From Zingiber officinale (Eukaryota > Streptophyta > Magnoliopsida > Zingiberales > Zingiberaceae): 64,000 bases of DNA. Shown piece by piece: positions 56,326-64,000 of the stretch. Numbering within the stretch: position 1 is the first letter of the stretch; each line of letters begins with the position of its first letter. The notes beneath the pieces were generated by a model, which had not been told where the DNA came from, made no database searches, and saw nothing but the letters and a program-made list of their open reading frames with translations. Made by a program: the position numbers and the translations under genes. The stretch covers positions 80,610,688-80,674,687 of the forward strand of contig NC_056000.1 in assembly GCF_018446385.1 (NCBI RefSeq), read 5' to 3'.

Positions 56326-59300
56326 CTACAATCCTAAGTCAAATGAAGGATGACTGAATTGATTCACATGGGGAACTTCATTGATTTCTGAAGGAGCGTT
56401 AAGGCTCAATGCTGGTGTTGCATCTTCCGGTAGTCTAGACTTGTTTTTTAAGAGCTCAGTAGCTTGTGCCTCAATAGCATCAAGATCAATACTCTGATAG
56501 AACTCATCATCACAGAAAAGGTCACTGCCAACTTGGTTATGTGTAAAGTCCACGGCAGAGAGCTCTAAATGTGAAATATCTTGTTGGAAGTTTTCTGTTG
56601 GTATTGAATAAGCGTTCTGGAAAGTTAATTTCTTTTTTCTGTCTTCCAGTCTGCTTGAGGTCTCTCTCAGCATGCAACTCTGTTCACTGCGACTTGTTAC
56701 CAGATTACCCTGCTTAGAACCTGCATGGCAGGTTGCAGAATGTACACCGCCAGAAACATTTAAAGATTGTAGGCCATTTTGAGGAGTCTGAAGGGACATA
56801 TAAATTCCCTCCGAAGAATAGCTTCGACTTTTACTAGCTATAGAGGAAACTGAGTCAACCAAACATTTAGGTACAATCTCCATGGGTGATTGGGTCAGAA
56901 GAGAACGCCTGCAAACAAGATACTTGTGTTAGAAACCATACAAGAATAAAAGGTAGTAAAAATTACTATTGATAAAACCAAAATATCCCTATGATTGTTA
57001 CAATTAGAAAGAAGGTCATGGGATATTTTGCTAACATGACACTAGCACAAGGACATCTACTGAAATTTAGAAGAACTGGTATTGCATAAAAGTTCAAAGT
57101 AGAGAGTATCTATGCAGCCAACCTCAAGTAGTTTGACTAAACGGATTTGTTGATGTTGAAATTATTAGTAAAGGAACACTGATGTGAGTCTCATATGAAA
57201 GCCATATAACCAAGTATAATATATTTATGAGGCATTTAGTACCCACATTTAGCCTATTTACAAACTAAATATATAAATAATCTCCAACCTTATATTGTGA
57301 GGTTGGAATAACAATGCAAAGTAACCCAAAACCACTAGTATCTGTCCCAGTTTATAGAAAAGGAAATGCATATTGTAAAGTTGCCATAACTTCAAGAAAG
57401 TCATGAGGAAAACAACTGGTGAAAGCCCAGGTCCCATCCAGAGCCAAGGTTTCCTAACAATCACTCTGTAGGTAGAGCACATAATTTTTGGTTTAATTTC
57501 ACCAACTATATCACTTAAAAATCCAGACTAGAACCTTAATCTTACAAATTCAGCACGAAATGGTTAATTAGTTGGCCAAACATATAACTATAATGATCTT
57601 CTCACTAAAACTAATGTGAAAAATGTTAACAGGAAGGAGAAGGAGCTTTGTATTAAATAGGGAAAAGGATATTTTTATTTACCTATAAAAGGTGACCATG
57701 TCACCTCCATTTTCTGCCTGAGTGTTCTCTTCAGTGGGATTTATCCTGTCATCTATGAAGCTGTCTTCATATTTTTCATTTTGTTCATCATCTACCTCAT
57801 CTTCAGAAACTTGTGCATCCTCAGATACGCTGGGTCCACGAATTGAAAAGACAGTTCATTGTTACAGACCAATTATAGCGCAATAAAAAAATCTGTTACA
57901 GTGCACTAGCAGTATAGAAAAAAACAGTTATTAATTTGTAAAACGGAGCACATAAAGAGCATCAAAAATCTTACTCAGCTTCCTCTTCAATGAAGTTGCC
58001 AGGGCATCTTTTTGACTTATTTTTTCTACCTACATGCAAAATAACGAGAAAATAATGAAAATTAAATTCAAATTCAATACTTGTATGTTTATGCCTTCCG
58101 TGTATGTCAAATTGGAAAAAAGAGAAAAAATAAATGACGACAACAGGTGAAAGATGGAAATAATGCTTGTATACTGATAGGCCATATTACCTTTGTGACA
58201 GTTGACCAACTTTGATTTAGTCAATGTAGTAAGTCCAGTGTCCTTTGGAACAGAACAATTGTATTTGTCAGCCAAATTTTGGCAAGATAACTTCTTGATT
58301 TTGTCACCATACTTGCGCAACCTTCTATACTTAGGTGCTTGAGTAACTGAGTTTGCCCCAGAGCTCATTTGTCGATCATCTGTAGAGCTGTTAGTTAATT
58401 GATTAGCCATAGGACTTTGCTCTGCTGTCAAAGGGGAAGCTGATGCTTTCCTTTTGCTGTTAATATCAGTTTCTTTGATATTGTGTGATTCTGTTTTACC
58501 TATAGGATTGGCGACATTAGTAGAATTAGAAGTGAATTCATGTGGGTCTCGTTGAAATGCATTGTGAGACATTGTTGAAGATGATTCCATGTGATCCCAG
58601 ACTTTCTGCTGAAGCATGTCAACTAGCTCATCTTCTGGTATCTTGCTAGCATGAAAAGAATTATCTGCTTTACGTTTAGCAATAGGTGACTCGGGAACAA
58701 TGCCTTCCTCAATAAAATGAGTAAGTCTAGGGCTAAGCTCCATAGGACTTGGGTTTTTGCTAGACTCGCCCACCATTAAAGAGATACATTCTTTAACACT
58801 GTCACCGGGTGTCTCAGCAACACCTCCTTCTGTAAGTTTAGCACATTGTGCATGAACTGGTGTCTGAAATACTAATTCCATTTGCTCATATTCTTCTTGT
58901 AAACCGTCATTAGGTGAACAAGGTCCTGGATTAATTTGATCAGATGAGCACTTAGTGGCATCTGCTAGTTCTAAAACATTTTTTAAACATAAAGAATCAT
59001 GTAGCATTGTTGCTGTAGCTTCATTCTTTTTTGTGATAATCTCAGATGCATCATCAATATTATCTGAAACTAAGTCTTTCTTGCTTCCGCTTTCAAGAAT
59101 ATCTGAAATTACAGAGTGAACAAGCGGAAGGGAAGGCACATAGGGTACAGAAACGCCACCTAAAGCATTTACTGATATGAAATTTCCCCCAAAAAGGTAA
59201 TTATGAGGTCTACAGATGGTGACACCATGCAAGTCTTTTCGTCGAGGAGTTTCACAACTTGGTGGTTCTACATCACAAATCCCACCATGGAGCAATTTTT

Positions 59301-62300
59301 TTGAGATGCCAATATTATCATCACTACAATCTTTAGTGGAATCTGCAAATGGAGCGAATCATCCTAGTATTTTTACAACACAATACAATTATCTATCAAA
59401 GAACCAAATCTTGTAGAAAAAATCTAACTTTTTTATGCCATGCTATGAGTAAGTTTCAAGTTATAAATATTAAAGAATCCAGATTAAAATAGTCACTGAA
59501 ACGATACTAAACCATTAGCATAGACCATTGTGATAGTGCGGCTACATTAGTTTGGCTAAAGTAGCAGTTTAATCATAGACAAATCCTTGCAGAGCACAAC
59601 CACACATCAATTGCTTCTTTACCTACAGCAAAACAATAGTTCCCCACTGATAAATCAATGGCATTGAATGCCACGAGGCCCACAACCACAAGTACTCTAC
59701 AATATTTACTCACATTCTAAAACATATATAAGTGCAACAAAGCATCAATCAACTTCTCTTATATCCTCAGGTAAAACCAATATGAATATTATGTCAGAAT
59801 GCAAATAAGCAGTAGTTTAATCTTTAGAGGATACCTTGCATAGCTTTCGGTTTAGTGAGTATACCAGGATCAGAATGATTTTTTATTGAGTCCTGAATAT
59901 AGATAAAAAAAATTTACAATTTTCAGAAAATCATTCAATGAACAAGCACAAGGGAAAAAGTAGTGATACCTCAATGACCAAATCTTTCTTGGATTTGGTA
60001 AATGATAGTTCTCCCAGATTTTGCATAGTATCAATGAGCATCGCAGTTGTCTTGAATGAGTGTCTTACTGTATGTATTCTAGATGGAAAACACTGGAAGC
60101 CAGGGAAGGCAATCAGAGATGGTTTCCATGTATTAATTCCAGAAGAACCAAAATATCTAGCAATCAGAGAATTCTCTTCTTTTGATATGCTGTCCAGAAG
60201 GGGGGATGAATTTGAGGCATCTTCTTTGAATGTCTTCCCTCGGGGGATAAATTGCTGTATTGTCAATTCAACAAATTCCACCTCGGGCTTATAAATATGT
60301 GGAACCTATGGATAATAAGGATTCTTTGAACTCAATAATACATGGAAAATGTAATTTTAAGCAAATTATATCCCATCACTATTTCACATCTCACCATTCT
60401 AGGGCTAGAATGGAAGTTGAAGCTGTTAATTCCACAATTATGCATATGCTTCCTAACCGCAATTCCGCTAGACTGTTTACTCAAGTATCCCTTGAGCTCA
60501 GGTCCTTCACAAGCTAGAACTAGTGATGGCGTCAAGGGAATCATTCAAGAAAAATACATATTTGAATAAGAATGTGTAAGATTATGAAATTAGGAAAAGA
60601 AAACAAATCTTTTCCCTCGGAAGTGACATTAGGAGCTGGAGAATCAAAAGAGAAAAAGGATATCCACTCTTCCATCATGCTTTCTTCCAGTTCTTCCCAT
60701 GCGCTGGATCATTCTCAATGGTGAAATATTTGCATCAAAGCATATAACAAGATCAACTTCCATAATATCTAAACCTTCTTCGCCTATTGATGTTGCAACA
60801 ATTGCATTGTATCCCCCGCTTCGAAATTTCTGAGGTACATTTTTGGCAAACATTAACTAGCTATTATTATGCTTTAGAATTGTAATGGATTCTAATTGGT
60901 ACCTGCCTGTAAAACTGCTTGTTGGATTTTTTGAGATTGTCCTTTTAGTGTTTTATCTGCAGTAATTAAGTGATTGCATGAACACCAAATCTAAAGGAAA
61001 CAATTGAAGAACAAGCAGATTGATTCCAGACCAAGTTATTCAGTGAAGCATATAAATCTGAATTTGGGAAATAGAAAAGAAGCCAGCAGCCAATGAGTTT
61101 TATAGAATTTCAAAATTCATAAGCTAACAAAGTTTTGAATACCCTCCTCACTAAGCTTATCTCTGAGATGGAAGATGTCAGTGTTGTTAGTCTATTTAGG
61201 ACATAAATTTTTAATTAGGGTTTACAGATGCCAACAAGACCAAGCAACTGGCTTCTGTACTGGAGATAATTTGAGACATCATTATTGCTTCTAGGCCTCC
61301 ATTCTGAACATATTCTCTAGATAAATGTTTCTTGTTTGAGAAGCTGTCCAACAAATAGTTATGCCTCAACATATTGCAAATTATTAACTCAAGATTCTTA
61401 GCAATGCTCTGAAACTTCCAAGGCCCATTCACATGAGAACTCAATGAGAAAGGTAATAATTGCAATGGAAGGTATTTTCTCTATCAGAAATAAAATTCAT
61501 AAAATCTGTCCTTTTTGTACCACCAAAATGCTAGCACTCCAATTTGGTGTGGGACTAATGTGGAACGTCCATAATAAGCTGAACAAAATACATACATGAT
61601 TGATAATATTAAAATGGAACAATTTCTCAACAAACACTCTAAAGACTACGAGTACAGTATTCATCTTTGAATTACCCCAATGATTGTGGATCTCTCAAAT
61701 ATAGTAAAAAAAATGTTACGGACGTTGTGATCATTCACAAAGCAGAATTTGATACAAAAAAATGTAGTAGAATCCCCTCATCACATGAAAAAGGCAATTG
61801 ATAATCAATGAGAACAAAGGGTGATAAAGATCAGAATGTTCTAGCAAGAAGGTTTACTTCTTCCTTCTCACTTAATCACTCAAGATAAGCATTATTTTGA
61901 TAAAGAAAAAGGTGCCTACATTCAGAAAAATGTTCTCCTCGAACAAGATAGAACTGATCACATAAACACAATAGGTTACAGCACAGGACAACAAACCTGA
62001 GTTTTGACCGACAAACTCAGTAGCCCTAACAAGGTCACCAAGATTGGATAAACAGTTCATTATATCCCTGGAACATCAACAAGATCAAGCTTGTATCATT
62101 ATACTTGATAGTGAAAGAACACCCAAAAGATAAATGTATGCAACCAATAAACATTATCTCAGACTAAGACATTTTGAATGCTTTTTGTAAAATTCTTCAT
62201 ATTACATGTCACTGGATTTGCTTAAAGATAAAAGTTGTTTTTTTTCATAAGCAAACACAATGAAATGTTGTTGTATGGCAGCATGAGATAATCAATAAAC

Positions 62301-64000
62301 ATCAAATCAATGGAAGATTTTCCTTACTTGACACTCCCTCTGAAATTTGAGAAGATGATCACTCTTGAATTTTTTGGATCATTTTTCTCTGCGATCAGAT
62401 AGAAAATTGAAATTTGATTACAAATGAATCTGGAAAAATATGAGATGAAACAAATTTAAATTGTCTCCCCTATAAGAGGAAAAAGTTGTCATTTTGCTAG
62501 ACCTTGCCCAATTCTAGTGATCAGAATGTAAAAAAACAAAAACAAAAAAGATAAAAGAAAAGAAAAAAAAATCATCAAGCAGCTGCATTGTAATAAGTGT
62601 CAACTCTAGTCTGGTGCAAAGATCCCTTGAGTAATTACCCTCTATCAAACAAGCAACGAGATAAGGTTACTGGAGAAAAATTAATATATAACATATTTTC
62701 AGATGTCATGGATATCTTACCCATACAAAATCCATAGAGAATATATAGTAGAGAGGACTACACTAACATGATAGTGGACAAGGGGAATTCTTAGCAAATC
62801 AAATTAGTGTGTGAAGAAGGAAAATAACCATACAATAGCAGTCATCAAAACTTGGGCTACTAAGATACATACTGAAATGATCCATCAAAATCTCTGTCAT
62901 TTTCATTAACTTTGGATTTGGTGCACCATGAGACAAGCTCCGCTGCATCAAATGCATCACTTTGGAAATGTTTTCATTTCTGGACATCATTCGACCAAAT
63001 GATCTGCCAATGCCACTCAGTGGAAATTAGCAAACAAGAAATCAACAGATAAAGAATATCTATCGAACAAAAAAGAGGCAGCAAATTTAGAGGAATGGAC
63101 AATTCACAACCACAGAAGAGAATGCTACAGAAACCTCTGGCTCTAATACAGTTAACAATTAAAGTTCAAAAGGATGTGGCTTTGACCTCAAATATGATTG
63201 TAACAAGACTTATGTGATGATTGGTGAGGCTCTAGTTAAGTCCCAAGTCCAACTTCAGAGAATAGCATTTTCATTTTGAGAATAGCATTTTTTTTTTTTG
63301 GTGAACTCCAGAACACTCTTCAAGAAGGGAGAGGGAGCAAAATTTCACCTTTCTCACTTTGCATTTTCATTTTAATATCCTCGTTTAGTGAGGAAAAAAA
63401 ACTGAAGTAATTTGATCACGAAGCCCTCTGGTAATTGGCAAGTGAGTGTCAACTGAAAGTTCTTTTAAATTCAAGTGAATAATTAGGAGATAGAAGGATT
63501 AGGGTATATTATAGTCATAGAGTTGGTTAGACCACTTCATGCAACCAGCTCACTGTTTTTAAAAAGCCACCTATGCATACACCTTATTAGGAGTTGAATA
63601 ACCTCGCATACTCTCTGAAGCACAAAACACTAATATATGAAGAAGAAAAACATAAAATAAGATGGGATAATAGAATACACAAACTTTACACAGTTTAAGG
63701 AAATTAAAAGAACAATAGTTCAAAGAGAAAGACAAACTAGATTGATTTAATCAAATTACTGACTCAAAAGTACTGCAAGTTCAAAGATGAAAATGTGGCA
63801 CTTAGTTAACCAAGTTAAATTATGAAAAAGAGGGATATATGCACGTACACTTGCTTCAGTTTTTCTTCAAGCATATCATAAGCTGGTTTTATACCATGGC
63901 TTGAAAGCAACTTGAGTATGTAGCAAAGTGTAATCATAACTCCAAAGCATCCTTCTACTTCTCCATATCTGCTGGGAGGAAGGCTTGTTGGTGGTGCTTG
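56326..64000 (-). CDS. FANCM: FANCM-type DNA helicase/translocase, C-terminal 1,028 codons, partial at the right edge
   Basis: Thirteen exons join in frame, from the right edge: 63849-64000, 62873-63003, 62328-62388, 61997-62067, 60907-60956, 60664-60829, 60395-60519, 59970-60305, 59835-59892, 58191-59342, 57975-58029, 57683-57829, 56326-56908 (3,087 nt to a TAG). FANCM is an SF2 translocase that remodels forks and D-loops and limits crossovers in plants. Visible are helicase motifs V/VI ([33 protein letters not shown]) and, before them, [18 protein letters not shown] and [14 protein letters not shown]. After them come [14 protein letters not shown] and the late blocks [10 protein letters not shown] and [11 protein letters not shown]. 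The DEAH N-terminal half lies beyond the window. The 1,152-nt exon is a low-complexity, Ser/Asn-rich linker. No disruption is seen. Confidence 0.93.
60520..60663 (-). other. U12-type AT-AG intron in FANCM
   Basis: The exon ends ...AGAGTGG and the intron starts ATATCCTTTTTCT, an exact match to the minor-spliceosome donor ATATCCTT. The 3' end reads TTCCCTTGACGCCATCACTAG with branch core CCTTGAC; its A (plus 60532) is 12 nt from the intron end. Joining at AG keeps helicase motif VI in frame with [12 protein letters not shown]. No GT donor near the site would do so. Confidence 0.8.
60830..60906 (-). other. GC-AG intron in FANCM
   Basis: The exon ends ...GTTTTACAG and the intron starts GCAGGTACC, ending CTCAG. 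Only the GC donor keeps KIQQAVLQ in frame with [14 protein letters not shown]. The GT four bases further in would shift the frame. Confidence 0.6.

Noticed and set aside
57258-57482. 74-codon hydrophobic minus-strand frame
   Set aside because: Located in a FANCM intron; no donor/acceptor fits and no homology is recognised.
61211-61465. 84-codon minus-strand frame inside FANCM
   Set aside because: It lies between two exons that join in frame without it, and its sequence does not match the helicase.

Overview
The window is plant nuclear DNA. It has spliced genes with short GT-AG exons, long AT-rich introns, and dense nested Ty1/copia and Ty3/gypsy LTR retrotransposons. No rRNA, CRISPR or prokaryotic features are visible. 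A monocot such as a Zingiberales species would fit the repeat style, but that is an impression and not something shown here.

Positions 1-45,240 are almost entirely mobile DNA, and much of the nesting order can be read from matched target-site duplications (TSDs). The substrate is a ~1.46-kb tandem repeat (29,967-45,240, interrupted) derived from a decayed chromovirus integrase region. A copia element, here called X, sits against it on the minus strand. Only its LTR (6,532-8,374 plus 29,430-29,966), primer site and leader are visible. Two SIRE-like copia elements, also minus strand, went into X. Element 1 (LTR 4,858-6,262, gag 3,037-4,683) went into the leader. Element 2 (8,375-29,429, TSD ACTAG) went into the LTR. 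Element 2 was then hit by a 4.4-kb solo LTR (10,172-14,590) and by gag-only element 3 (19,672-26,432, TSD GCTTG). A Ty3/gypsy Tat-type element lies on the plus strand (30,116-40,393, TSD GTCTG) inside the first tandem unit, and a 1-kb MITE-like element (44,212-45,222, TSD TAG) lies in the third. Every long coding region in the retroelements is broken.

At the extreme left edge (1-397, minus) a small spliced gene of plant-transposon-protein type has its own TATA box and a promoter full of GGTCGACC palindromes. The same palindromes fill the U3 of element 1. Elements 2 and 3 have different palindromes or hairpins in the same place upstream of the TATA box. This family-specific palindrome architecture is the most unusual recurring signal in the window.

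Positions 45,240-64,000 are gene space. A complete oligoribonuclease gene (DEDDh 3'-5' exonuclease, 8 coding exons, 256 codons, plus strand, 46,987-53,895) is convergent with the 3' part of the FANCM DNA helicase gene (minus strand, 13 exons, 1,028 codons visible, 56,326 to beyond 64,000). FANCM contains an apparent U12-type AT-AG intron and a neighbouring GC-AG intron. The two genes act separately: one clears very short RNAs, the other remodels recombination and replication intermediates.
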